From Gemmatimonadota bacterium (GTDB lineage Bacteria > Gemmatimonadota > Gemmatimonadetes > Gemmatimonadales > Gemmatimonadaceae), in contig JAPLKS010000013.1 in the NCBI GenBank assembly GCA_026387915.1, positions 236,699-300,698 of the forward strand: a stretch of DNA of 64,000 bases, given 5' to 3'. Positions 55,566 through 64,000 of this stretch are shown here, piece by piece. The notes below the pieces were generated by a model that saw nothing but the letters and a program-made list of their open reading frames with translations, did not search any database and had not been told where the DNA came from. The stretch's first letter is position 1. Every line of letters begins with the position of its first letter. The position numbers and the translations under genes are program-made.

Positions 55566-58500
55566 ATGCGTCTCCGGTCTGCTCTGCTCCGCACCGCCTC
55601 GCTCGCGCTCACGCTCGCCATCGCCGCACCGGCGCTGCACGCCCAGTACGCGTACTTCGGGCAAAACCAGGTCCAGTTCAAAAAGTTCAAGTGGCGCGTG
55701 CTCACCACGGAGCATTTCGAGGTGCACTACTACCCCGAAATGGCCGAGGGCGCTCGCATTGCGGCGCGCATGGCCGAGCGGTCGTATGGCCGCTTGTCGC
55801 GTTTGCTGAACTATCAGTTCCGCGAGAAAAAGCCGATCGTGCTCTTTGCCTCGCGCGGTGACTTTGCGCAGAACAACGTCACGGGCGACTTGGGCGAAGG
55901 CACCGGCGGCGTGACGGACGCAGCGCACCAACGCAACATGTTCTTCTTTGGGCAGGACCTCGCCGAAGTGGAGCATGTGTTGACGCACGAAATGGTGCAC
56001 CAGTTCCAGTACGACGTGCAGTTCAAGGGTCGTACGGGCGGTTCGGTGGCCGGCCAGCAGATGGTACAGGGGCAGCAGTTCCCGCACTGGTTTGCCGAAG
56101 GGATGGCCGAGTACCTCTCGATGGGCCCCGACCACAAGGCGACCGACGCGATCATGCGCGACGCGGCGCTGAACGGAAAGATTCCGTCCGTCGAGCAGAT
56201 GACGGAGCGCCCCGACCAGTTCTTCCCGTACCGCTATGGCGAGTCGTTCTGGCGCTACATCGGCGGACGCTGGGGCGACGAAGTGATTGGCGAAATTCTG
56301 CTGGCGGCCGGCACCACCACGCTCGACCGCGCCTTCAAGCGGCACACCGGCTTTGAGCTCGACGAGTTGGGCGACGAGTGGAAGGACGCCGTGCAGACGC
56401 AATATCTGCCGGGGATCGCGAACCTCGAGCGTCCGCGCAAGAATGCGCTTCCCTTGCTCAACGAAAAGAAGACGGGTGGCATCATTCCCGTGTATGTCGC
56501 GCCGGCGCTCTCGAGCGATGGTCGGCAGATTGCGTACATCTCCACCGGCAGTCTGATGCGCGCCGAGGTGTTTCTCGACCTGTACTTGGCCGATGCCACC
56601 AACGGCAAGCGCATCAAGCGACTGACCAACAGCACGCTCAATCCGGAAACTGAGGAGCTGCGCTACGCCTATTCGCAGAGTGCCTTTTCGCCCGACGGCA
56701 AACTGCTCGCCTACACGGCGTATCGACGCGGCAAAGATGTAATCGACATTCTCGACATCAAGTCGAAGGATGTCGTGATGCGGCTCGACACCGACCTCGA
56801 CGCCATGGTCGGCCCGAGTTGGAGCCCAGACGGCAAGAAGCTCGTGTTCAGTGGCAGCAAGAGCGGACTCACGAACATCTACATGATTGACGCGGACGGC
56901 CGGAACCTGCGGCAACTCACCAAGGGCTGGTACGCCGGGTTGATGCCGCAGTGGTCGCCCGATGGTCGCAAGGTGGCGTTCGTCAGCGACCGTGGTGGCG
57001 TGACCGATCTCAACCTGCTGCGCTTCGGCAAATGGCGCGTGAACATCCTCGACCTCGAAACGCTGGCCGTGGAGACGATTCCCGCGCAGAGTGGCAAAAA
57101 CTTCAACCCCATGTGGGGCCCCGACGGGCGATCGATTGCGTACATCAGCGACCGCACGGGCATCACACAGATTTTTCTGTACGACCTCGACGCGAAGGAG
57201 CACTACCAGCTCACCAGGATGATCGGCGGCGTACAGTCGGTGACGGAGAACAGCCCCGCGATGAGCTGGGCGCGTCAGGCCGACAAGATTGCGTTCGTGT
57301 ACTTCGATCACGGCGACTACACCATCTGGTCGCTCACGAATCCGCGGCAGCTCAAGGGCGATCCGTACCGTGAACCAGTCGCGGCGACGGTGGCATCGGC
57401 CCCGATCAACATGACGGCCGCCGACAGCGCTGCGGTGCGCGCGGCGCGTGCGGCACAGTCGGTGAAGGATTTGGCGGCGCAAGGTGTTTCCGCGCGGCGC
57501 GACAGTTCGTCGGGGCGCCGGCAGTCGGTGTATCGTGGCAGCGGCGGCCTCCGGCCAACGGCCGACCTCCCCGCTGGGGCGCAGAATCCGACGTCAGTAG
57601 CGGCCTTGCTCGACAGTGCGTCGCTCGCGTTGCCGAGTGATTCGTCGCTCAAGGACGCGGTGTACTCGCCAGCGTTGCATCCCGAAGCGGTGATGCGCCC
57701 CTCCCTCGGCTATTCGCAAGACAACTACGGACGCGGTGTGTACGGCGGCACGGCCATTCTCTTTGGCGATCTCCTCGGCAATCGCCAGTTGATCACCGCG
57801 GCGAGCGTGAACGGCCGTCTCGACGAAGCGAATGTCTTTGTGCAGTACTCCAGCTCGGCCAACCGGCTGAGTTATATGGTCGGCGCCTCGCAAACGCCCT
57901 ACTTCATTCCGAGCAACTACTACAACCTCGCGCCGGTGGGTGCCGGCCAGGTGATTGAACAGCAGGCGCTCAACCGGTACCTCATTCGGTCGGCGTGGTA
58001 CACCGGGGTATATCCGCTGAACCGCTTCAACCGCTTTGAAATCGGCGCGAGCTTTACGAATATCGACATCGCGTCGGAGTTCATCAGTCGCGGCATCGAC
58101 TACAACGCTGGCTACGCCACGGGCTATTACGTGGACAGCGTCAAGAGCACGGGAAGTTTGAATTTCCTTAAACCCGGCGTCGCGTATGTGAGCGACAACT
58201 CGCTCTTTGGGAACACGGGGCCCATTTACGGGCACCGCTATCGCGCCGCCGTTGACGCGAATATCGGGAAGCAGGGGTACATGGAGTACCTCGCCGACTT
58301 CCGCCGCTACGACGCACTCGTGTTCAGCTTCCTCACGTTGGCCACCCGCGTGTACGCCGACGTGCAGGTTGGACAAGGCGAGAGTTTCTTCCCGCGGTAC
58401 ATCGGCATTCCGCAGTACATCCGCGGGTATGACCGCGAAAATTATTTGAGCACCGACTGCGTCGCCGTGCAGAGCGCCAACTGCAATGCCGCGCTCCAAC

Positions 58501-58832
58501 TGCTCGGTAGCCGCGTCGCGCTGTTCAACGCCGAACTGCGCTTTCCGCTCATCCGGCGTTTTGACCTTGGCTTCCTGCCCATCAGTCTTCCCCCGCTCGA
58601 CGGGCTGTTCTTTTACGACGCCGGCATGGCGTGGAGCGGTGGGCAGTCGGTGACGATGTCCAAGCCGGCCAACTACGATCTGAGTAGCCAGCGCTTCCCG
58701 TTGCGCTCGTACGGCTACGGCGTGCGGTTCAACCTGTTTGGGCTTGCCCTGCTGCGCTGGGATTATGCGATTCCGATCGACTCGTACTCCAAAAAGGGGT
58801 ACTGGCAGTGGACGCTGGGACCGTCGTTCTAG
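55566..58832 (+). CDS. gluzincin peptidase / TolB propeller / outer-membrane barrel fusion
   Basis: A 1088-residue protein from ATG 55566 with a signal peptide (ASLALTLAIAAPALHAQ). Residues about 35-270 are a peptidase-MA-like gluzincin domain with HEMVH (H141, E142, H145) and downstream WFAEGMAEYL (E178). Residues about 290-620 form a TolB/PD40 beta propeller with repeated SPDGKLLAYTA, SPDGKKLVFSG, SPDGRKVAFVSD and GPDGRSIAYISD blades. A low-complexity linker leads to a C-terminal region (about 740-1088) like a BamA/surface-antigen barrel, ending in Phe (LGPSF), the usual C-terminal residue of outer-membrane barrels. It is probably an outer-membrane protein with a periplasmic or surface peptidase. 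Confidence 0.88.
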   Translation: MRLRSALLRTASLALTLAIAAPALHAQYAYFGQNQVQFKKFKWRVLTTEHFEVHYYPEMAEGARIAARMAERSYGRLSRLLNYQFREKKPIVLFASRGDFAQNNVTGDLGEGTGGVTDAAHQRNMFFFGQDLAEVEHVLTHEMVHQFQYDVQFKGRTGGSVAGQQMVQGQQFPHWFAEGMAEYLSMGPDHKATDAIMRDAALNGKIPSVEQMTERPDQFFPYRYGESFWRYIGGRWGDEVIGEILLAAGTTTLDRAFKRHTGFELDELGDEWKDAVQTQYLPGIANLERPRKNALPLLNEKKTGGIIPVYVAPALSSDGRQIAYISTGSLMRAEVFLDLYLADATNGKRIKRLTNSTLNPETEELRYAYSQSAFSPDGKLLAYTAYRRGKDVIDILDIKSKDVVMRLDTDLDAMVGPSWSPDGKKLVFSGSKSGLTNIYMIDADGRNLRQLTKGWYAGLMPQWSPDGRKVAFVSDRGGVTDLNLLRFGKWRVNILDLETLAVETIPAQSGKNFNPMWGPDGRSIAYISDRTGITQIFLYDLDAKEHYQLTRMIGGVQSVTENSPAMSWARQADKIAFVYFDHGDYTIWSLTNPRQLKGDPYREPVAATVASAPINMTAADSAAVRAARAAQSVKDLAAQGVSARRDSSSGRRQSVYRGSGGLRPTADLPAGAQNPTSVAALLDSASLALPSDSSLKDAVYSPALHPEAVMRPSLGYSQDNYGRGVYGGTAILFGDLLGNRQLITAASVNGRLDEANVFVQYSSSANRLSYMVGASQTPYFIPSNYYNLAPVGAGQVIEQQALNRYLIRSAWYTGVYPLNRFNRFEIGASFTNIDIASEFISRGIDYNAGYATGYYVDSVKSTGSLNFLKPGVAYVSDNSLFGNTGPIYGHRYRAAVDANIGKQGYMEYLADFRRYDALVFSFLTLATRVYADVQVGQGESFFPRYIGIPQYIRGYDRENYLSTDCVAVQSANCNAALQLLGSRVALFNAELRFPLIRRFDLGFLPISLPPLDGLFFYDAGMAWSGGQSVTMSKPANYDLSSQRFPLRSYGYGVRFNLFGLALLRWDYAIPIDSYSKKGYWQWTLGPSF

Positions 58833-58847
58833 GTCGCCGCACAACGC

Positions 58848-58891
58848 AAGATGACGGCCCGGGAGCTCTGCTTCCGGGCCGTCATCTTTTT
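58848..58891 (+). terminator. rho-independent terminator after the barrel fusion gene
   Basis: A 15-bp stem (AAGATGACGGCCCGG with CCGGGCCGTCATCTT) around an 11-base loop is followed by five T residues. It separates the fusion gene from the SPOR lipoprotein gene. Confidence 0.92.
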
Positions 58892-58939
58892 CGGCCCCGC
58901 GCGGCTCCCTGCAGGAGGCCGAGAGGTTAACTTGTTCCG

Positions 58940-60544
58940 GTGCGTCGCTCACTCATTTTTTCGATCGCTCTGCTCGCCTGTCACGGCGCAGACCAAGCTG
59001 TGCGCCCCGGAGGCCCGGGGGGCAACGGTCCGGACGCAATTTTGCTGCGGATTCCGCGCGAGGGTGGCGTAGCGCGCGCGTACCGGTGGGGCTCCGATTC
59101 CGCGATTTGGCAGTCGGGGAGCCGCGTGCCATCGGTGAACCGGCTCCTCGCCTTTGATGACGCGCAGGGATCGGTGGCATACGTGGACGCCAAGGGGATT
59201 CCTGGGCGCCTCGACGTCCGAGTGGGTCAAACCACACCGGCATCCGAAAAACCGCTGGGCGGACTCACCAGCGCCGATGGCTGGGCGCTGTACGGCGTGG
59301 GTGCCAAGCATGAGGTGCAGCGACTCACGCCGAGCGGCACGTGGAACTACACCCCCGAGGCTCCGCCTCGCTCGTTGATTCCGCTCCCAGACGGTACGCT
59401 CGTGCTGTTGAGCGATGACGGCAATCGATCCGTACTCCGTCGCCTGCGCCCGCCGGAACCGCGTGTGACGCAAACGACGCAGGTGCCGCACGCACAGTTG
59501 GTCGTGCGCACCGACATCGGTGACCGCCTCTACTTTGCTGGCGACTCTGGGCTGGTCACGGTTCGCACCCGTGATCTGACGCGCATGAAAACCATCCGCC
59601 TCGGCTCCACCGTGGTCGACGCCGCGGCCACGCCCAGTGGCGATCGCATTTTTGTGGCGTTGCAGGACGATCGCTCGGTGACGGTCATCGACCGCTACGC
59701 CGAAGCGGTGGACCGTACGATCAAGCTCCCCACGCCGCCGGCTGCGCTCCGGATGGATCCGGACGGTCAGTTTGTGCTGGCGCGCTCGCCCGAGGGGGAC
59801 TCGGTCCGCATCATCGCGGTGGGCACGGCGCGGTATGTGGGCAGTGTGTCGAGTGCGTGGCGCGCGGATCTGCCGCAGGTTGCGCCGGATGGCGGGCTCG
59901 TGGTCGCACAGGGTAATGACGTCGTGATTGTGGACGCCATGACGCGCCGTGAGCGGGTGCGTTACGCTGGCGGCGCGACGGATTTGTGGATGCTGGTGCG
60001 CTGGAACGGATTTCGACCGCGTGCGGCAGGACTCGACGAACCTGTGAAGTTTGAGACCGACTCCACCGATGTACCTGCGGTGGCAGATAGCACGCAACCC
60101 GCCGGCGCTGCGGCTGCGCTTCCTCCAAACGCGGTAGCGGCTGCGACGCAGGCCGTTGCGGCACCGTCGGCTGCCGTCGCGTCCGCGGCAGCAGCAGGAA
60201 CAGCAGGAGCAACGGGAGCCGCAACGGCAACGATCCGGCCGACGGCTCCAGGTGCTCCAGCTGCTTCGGCCGCGACTCCGGTCGCGCCTGCGCCGACGGC
60301 GTCGGCAGTAGCGAAGAAACCGTTCTTCACGCTCTCGTTTGCCGCACTCCTCAACGAGGAACGCGCCAAGCTGATGGCGGCGACGATCAAAGTCGAAGGC
60401 AAGCCGGTGCGGGTGGTGCCAGGGCTGCGCGACGGCACGCCGGTGTATCGCATTGTGTTTGGCCCATTCGACAGCCGTGCGGAAGCGGAGCGGCTTGGCA
60501 AAAAGAGCGGACTTCCCTTCTGGGTTTTTGAGGGAACGCCGTGA
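58940..60544 (+). CDS. lipoprotein with beta-propeller-like repeats and C-terminal SPOR domain
   Basis: A 534-residue protein with GTG start at 58940. The N-terminus MRRSLIFSIALLACHG is a lipoprotein signal with lipobox LLAC (Cys14). Residues about 30-355 have repeated beta blades like YVTN/lactonase propellers (DRIFVALQDDRSVTVIDRYA). An Ala/Thr/Pro-rich linker (about 375-450) leads to a SPOR domain (PFFTLSFAALLNEERAK, VYRIVFGPFDSRAEAERL), which binds denuded septal peptidoglycan. It is probably an outer-membrane lipoprotein recruited to division sites. Its TGA overlaps the GTG of the next gene. Confidence 0.82.
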   Translation: MRRSLIFSIALLACHGADQAVRPGGPGGNGPDAILLRIPREGGVARAYRWGSDSAIWQSGSRVPSVNRLLAFDDAQGSVAYVDAKGIPGRLDVRVGQTTPASEKPLGGLTSADGWALYGVGAKHEVQRLTPSGTWNYTPEAPPRSLIPLPDGTLVLLSDDGNRSVLRRLRPPEPRVTQTTQVPHAQLVVRTDIGDRLYFAGDSGLVTVRTRDLTRMKTIRLGSTVVDAAATPSGDRIFVALQDDRSVTVIDRYAEAVDRTIKLPTPPAALRMDPDGQFVLARSPEGDSVRIIAVGTARYVGSVSSAWRADLPQVAPDGGLVVAQGNDVVIVDAMTRRERVRYAGGATDLWMLVRWNGFRPRAAGLDEPVKFETDSTDVPAVADSTQPAGAAAALPPNAVAAATQAVAAPSAAVASAAAAGTAGATGAATATIRPTAPGAPAASAATPVAPAPTASAVAKKPFFTLSFAALLNEERAKLMAATIKVEGKPVRVVPGLRDGTPVYRIVFGPFDSRAEAERLGKKSGLPFWVFEGTP

Positions 60545-61866
60545 GGCGCACGTCGCCCGCCGACAACCTGGCGTGGCAGGACGAGGGGCGCCGTGCGGCG
60601 GGTGCGCTCGAGGATGTGGCGGCAGCGGTAGTCACGGGGCGCAACTCCGAACAGGCAGCGGATGTTGCCGTGGGCATTGCGCTGGCGCTGTGCGATCATC
60701 GTCAGGTGGTGCTCGCCGATCTCGTGGGCGAACTCGACCCGCTGTATGAACTGGCGGGTGGGGACGATGCCCTCGGGCTGACCGACTGCCTCCGCGATGG
60801 GCTGCCGCTCAATGACATTGCGCGGCGAGCGCTGGCCCACGACACGATCTTTGTGCTCCCCGCGGGCACTCCCCCAGTCGCCACGCTGCGGACGCTCGGC
60901 CACGAGCGGTGGCCCAAGCTGGTGCGTGGCTTTGCGGAGGCGGGGGCGCTGTTGCTGCTCGTGGCCCCGCTGGACGGCGACGGAATCGACACGTTGGTCT
61001 CGGCCACGCAGGGGGTGGTGGCGGTGGACACGCCGCCGCAGCTGATTCGGCGCTTCCCACTCGTGGCCACGGTAGACGCCCCGGCGGGATACGTGGATTC
61101 GACCCTGCCGGTCCGGCGCGCGGCCCCGAAGGGGCGACGCTGGGCCGTAGCAGCCCTGCTGTGCCTGACGATTGGCGCAGGCGGCCTGCTCTGGTGGCGG
61201 TCGCGACCGCGCCCCACAGCGGCGCTCAGCGCGGCGGGCGGAGCCAATGAAGCCAGTGGAGCCGCTGGGCAAGCGCCCGGAACAGCTGGCACGACTCCCG
61301 CTTCGGCCTCGGGGCCGACCGTTGCCCCGCCCCACGCCGACACGATCCGGCTGGGCGATCCGGTGAACGGCGCGGATTCAGCAAGTTCTGCATTTTTTGC
61401 GGTCGAAGTCGTAGCGGCAAACACTGTCGCGGGTGCAAATTCTGTGCTGCGGGATGGCGCCACGGCGGCGCCCCTTCCGGCGCCCACCGTCGCCCCTGTT
61501 GCGCTTGGCGGTGGCACGCTCTGGTATCAGGCCGTCGTCGGGGCTTGGCGTACCCGAACCGGAGCAGATTCTTTACTTGCCGCGTTGCGTGCGCGTGGCG
61601 TGGTACGCGAAGGCGAAGGGCGCGTGGTACGACGTCCGTATGCGCTGTTGCTGGAAAACGGTGTGAGTCGCGAAGTCGCGAACGCAGCGGTGGCCGTGTG
61701 GCTGGGCCGCGGGATCGGCGCCTATGCGCTTGAGCAGGATGATGGTCGCGTTCGCGTGTTCGCGGGCGCGTTTGAGACGCCGTTGCAGGCGGCGTCGCTC
61801 GCCGCATGGGTTCGCGATGCGGGAACGACACCGGTGATGGCCATACGAACGGGGAGAACGTACTAA
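60541..61866 (+). CDS. ParA/BY-kinase-like membrane protein without P-loop, with SPOR-like C-terminus
   Basis: A 441-residue protein (GTG overlapping the SPOR lipoprotein TGA). Residues 1-190 resemble the MinD/ParA/CpsD fold: ALCDHRQVVLADLVGELDPLYELAG, GLTDCLRDGLPLNDI and TIFVLPAGTPPVATL. The Walker A position reads EQAADVAVGIALAL, with no Gly-Lys-Thr, so nucleotide binding is unlikely. A TM helix (WAVAALLCLTIGAGGLLWW) leads to a low-complexity periplasmic linker and a C-terminal domain with SPOR-like strands (LWYQAVVGAWRTRTGADSLLAAL, RVFAGAFETPLQAASLAAWV). The stop is directly followed by the smc GTG. A cell-envelope or division role is likely. Confidence 0.75.
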   Translation: MRRTSPADNLAWQDEGRRAAGALEDVAAAVVTGRNSEQAADVAVGIALALCDHRQVVLADLVGELDPLYELAGGDDALGLTDCLRDGLPLNDIARRALAHDTIFVLPAGTPPVATLRTLGHERWPKLVRGFAEAGALLLLVAPLDGDGIDTLVSATQGVVAVDTPPQLIRRFPLVATVDAPAGYVDSTLPVRRAAPKGRRWAVAALLCLTIGAGGLLWWRSRPRPTAALSAAGGANEASGAAGQAPGTAGTTPASASGPTVAPPHADTIRLGDPVNGADSASSAFFAVEVVAANTVAGANSVLRDGATAAPLPAPTVAPVALGGGTLWYQAVVGAWRTRTGADSLLAALRARGVVREGEGRVVRRPYALLLENGVSREVANAAVAVWLGRGIGAYALEQDDGRVRVFAGAFETPLQAASLAAWVRDAGTTPVMAIRTGRTY

Positions 61867-64000
61867 GTGCGGCTGACGAAACTCGAGTTGTTCGGCTTCA
61901 AGTCCTTCGCGGACCCGACGGAGATGCTCTTCGACACGGGCGTGACGGCGATTGTCGGGCCCAACGGCTGCGGCAAGTCGAATGTCTCCGACGCGGTGCG
62001 TTGGGTGCTCGGCGAACAGCGGGCGCGCCTGCTGCGCGGCGCCAAGATGGAAGAAGTGATCTTTCAGGGTTCGTCGGCGCGCCGCGCCGTGGGCCTCGCC
62101 GAAGTCTCGCTGCACTTTGAGAATGATGACGGCGGATTGCCCGTGCCGTTCAAGGAAGTCGTCATCACGCGGCGCCTCACGCGCGCCGGCGAGAGCGAAT
62201 ACTTCCTGAACCGCGCGCCCTGCCGTTTGCGCGACATTCACGATCTCCTCCGCGGCACCGGCTTGGGCGCCGACACCGGCGTGGTGATCGAGAGCAAAAT
62301 GATCGATGCGCTGCTTTCCGACCGTCCCGACGACCGTCGCGAACTGTTTGAAGAAGCCGCCGGTGTGGGGCTGTATCGCGACCGTCGCCGTTCCACAGAA
62401 CGGAGCTTGGAACAGACGAGCGGCGATCTCTCGCGCATTGATGACCTCATCAACGAGGTCACGAGCCAGGTGCGCAGCCTCGCGCGCCAGCGCAAACGCG
62501 CCGAGCGTCACGCGGAAATCACAACGCGCCGCTTTGCCGTGGAGCTCACGCTCGCGTCCAAAGAAATGGCGGCGTGGCACGACGAGCTGATTCAACTCGA
62601 CGAACGCCTCGATGGCCTGCGTGCCGCAGCCCCAGAGGCGCAGGCAGGCGTTGGTGCCGCCGAAGGCACGCGCGATGCCTCGCACGCCGCACGTGCGGCG
62701 GCCGACACGGCCCGTTCCGCGCGCGCCCTCGCGGCCGCGGAAGCGCGCGAGTCCGCGCTCACATTGCAGAGTGAAATCGCGGTGGCGGAGGAACGCCATC
62801 GCAACGCCGTCGATCGCCGCCAGCGCGCCGAGCAGGAACGGAGTGAAGGCGCCGCGCTCGGCGAGCGCGTAGTGGCCGAGTGGGAAACCGCGCGTCAGGA
62901 CGAAGCGCAGGCCGCCGAGACGCTCCGCGAAGCTGCCGAAACGTTGCAGCGTCAGGTCGGTTCCGAAGAAGAAGCGCGTGGCGGCGTGGCCGTCGCGCGT
63001 GATGGGGTGGAACGCGCCGACCAGCACGTGCGCCAGTTGCGCGACGGCTTGCGTCGCCGCGAACTGGAGCGTGAGGGCGCCGAGCGCGAGCTCGCCGACG
63101 TCACCCAACAGAGCGAAACGCTGGCCGCCGAGCACGAACAGTTGGCGGGACAGCAGCGACTCACGGAACGCGACCTCGCGACCGCCGACGAAAACTTGGC
63201 GATGGCGAACGGTGAAGCCGCCAACGCCGACGTGGCATTGGGTGCGGCCCGTGAATCGGCGCGTGAATGGCGCGAGAAGGATGCCGTCGCCCGCGCTGAC
63301 GTACGGCGCGTGGACGAAGAGCACGCCGCCGTAGAAGCCAAGCTGAGCGCACTCGAAGGTCTTGAGCGCGAACGTGTCGGACTCGCCCCTGCGGCCGCGC
63401 GCTTATTGCGTGATCGCGAACAGTTTGGTGAAGGCGCCATCCTTGGCCCGCTCTCCGACTTCATTGGCGCCGATGCAGCGGCCGCACTCCTCGTGGAGCG
63501 CTTTCTTGGCCCCACGGTACACGCCGTGGTGGTGCGGGACCGTGCGGCGGCGGATGCCGTGCGTCAGTGGCACACTGGTGCTAACCCTGGCGCCCTGCTC
63601 CTCCTGCCGCTCGACGCGATTGGCGCCGAAAACAATGGGGCAGAACTCGGCGAACTTGCCGGCCTCGTGCATACCGAAGGCCCTGTGCGCTCGTGGGTGC
63701 GTTCCCTGCTCGGCCATGTAAAGACGCTCGATGAAGGCAGTGCCTTTGTGGATGCGCGGGGCGCCGTGTGGCTGCCAGGCACATCGTCGGGCGCAGGCCC
63801 GTTGCGTCGTCGCGCGGAGTTGTCGGAACTTCGTACCACCGTGGCCGCGAGCGAGACGACCCGCGCGGCCGCTGCGGCTGAACTACAGTCCGTGCACGAG
63901 CGTTTTGTGGCGGCCGAAGGCGCCGCGGCAACAGCCGCCGATGCCGCCACCGCCGCACATCAGCGCGTGCAGCAAGCCGCTGCGGTGCGGGCGGACCGTG
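61867..64000 (+). CDS. smc: chromosome partition protein SMC (C-terminus outside window)
   Basis: The first 711 codons of SMC, starting at a GTG directly after the preceding TAA. N-terminal ATPase half: LTKLELFGFKSFADPTEM, Walker A GPNGCGKSNV (residues 31-40), and FLNRAPCRLRDIHDLLRGTG. A long Ala/Glu/Arg-rich coiled coil (about 170-520) leads to the hinge (GAILGPLSDFIGADAAAALLVE, then FLGPTVHAVVVRD). The Walker B and signature motifs lie beyond the window. It condenses and segregates the chromosome with ScpA/ScpB. Confidence 0.96.
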   Translation, partial: MRLTKLELFGFKSFADPTEMLFDTGVTAIVGPNGCGKSNVSDAVRWVLGEQRARLLRGAKMEEVIFQGSSARRAVGLAEVSLHFENDDGGLPVPFKEVVITRRLTRAGESEYFLNRAPCRLRDIHDLLRGTGLGADTGVVIESKMIDALLSDRPDDRRELFEEAAGVGLYRDRRRSTERSLEQTSGDLSRIDDLINEVTSQVRSLARQRKRAERHAEITTRRFAVELTLASKEMAAWHDELIQLDERLDGLRAAAPEAQAGVGAAEGTRDASHAARAAADTARSARALAAAEARESALTLQSEIAVAEERHRNAVDRRQRAEQERSEGAALGERVVAEWETARQDEAQAAETLREAAETLQRQVGSEEEARGGVAVARDGVERADQHVRQLRDGLRRRELEREGAERELADVTQQSETLAAEHEQLAGQQRLTERDLATADENLAMANGEAANADVALGAARESAREWREKDAVARADVRRVDEEHAAVEAKLSALEGLERERVGLAPAAARLLRDREQFGEGAILGPLSDFIGADAAAALLVERFLGPTVHAVVVRDRAAADAVRQWHTGANPGALLLLPLDAIGAENNGAELGELAGLVHTEGPVRSWVRSLLGHVKTLDEGSAFVDARGAVWLPGTSSGAGPLRRRAELSELRTTVAASETTRAAAAAELQSVHERFVAAEGAAATAADAATAAHQRVQQAAAVRADR

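Noticed and set aside
55500..57482. 660-codon minus-strand frame
   Set aside because: Antisense of the peptidase/TolB gene, whose domains are clear on the plus strand.

Overview
The window is GC-rich, densely coded chromosomal DNA from a Gram-negative (diderm) bacterium. Signal peptides, lipoprotein signals, an MCE/MlaE lipid-transport pair, a BamA-type outer-membrane barrel and SPOR-domain proteins all indicate an outer membrane. The mix of families suggests Gemmatimonadota: secreted amidohydrolase pairs, DUF4159/DUF4175 genes, the membrane-associated family mislabelled 'asparagine synthetase B' in Bacteroidota, and an M1 peptidase/DUF6702/HupE trio. This assignment is by eye and no rRNA gene is present. 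Genes are tightly packed, with many 4-bp ATGA/GTGA overlaps; several starts below were moved to these junctions or to a good Shine-Dalgarno site.

Layout. 1-9.8 kb: secreted hydrolases (two amidohydrolases, one apparently inactive; a D-aminopeptidase; an M1 peptidase with DUF6702 and HupE partners; a serine hydrolase), then small membrane proteins and an HTH protein. 10.3-18.7 kb: tRNA-Ser(GCU), gltX, a LexA-like repressor lacking its catalytic dyad, small conserved genes (VF530, YaiI), an FkbM methyltransferase, Uup, a spermidine-synthase-like protein and an Nramp relative. 18.7-33.8 kb: a long minus-strand run, mostly coupled by 4-bp overlaps: unknown gene, rsmI, DUF4159, DUF4175, TPR, AsnB-like, a JAMM-DinG helicase fusion, an FAH-family enzyme, a TonB-like protein, mlaE and mlaD. 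33.9-44.4 kb: housekeeping genes (trxA, methylmalonyl-CoA epimerase, pdxJ, ispE, tRNA-Gln, prs, rplY, pth, ychF), a protein with three degenerate Hpt modules, a flippase-like membrane protein and an S23 four-helix-bundle gene set among GTTAAC-type hairpin repeats.

44.4-52.6 kb holds a lasso-peptide (RiPP) cluster on the minus strand. In transcription order it has a PqqD-like recognition protein (B1), a transglutaminase-like leader protease (B2), an asparagine-synthase-like cyclase (C), two short paralogous precursors, a PRMT-like methyltransferase, an HPr-kinase-like kinase, a nucleotidyltransferase and an exporter ABC protein. The precursors share a YATP leader and a DGGTG...RKTR tail. The distance from the leader Thr to the tail Asp does not fit standard lasso ring sizes, and the PRMT-like enzyme is an unusual candidate tailoring step. 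This is the best candidate for an undescribed system in the window.

52.7-64 kb: the rpsF-rpsR-DUF2232-rplI operon, rsfS, a large gluzincin/TolB-propeller/outer-membrane-barrel fusion, a SPOR lipoprotein, a degenerate ParA/BY-kinase-like membrane protein and the start of smc, which runs off the end.
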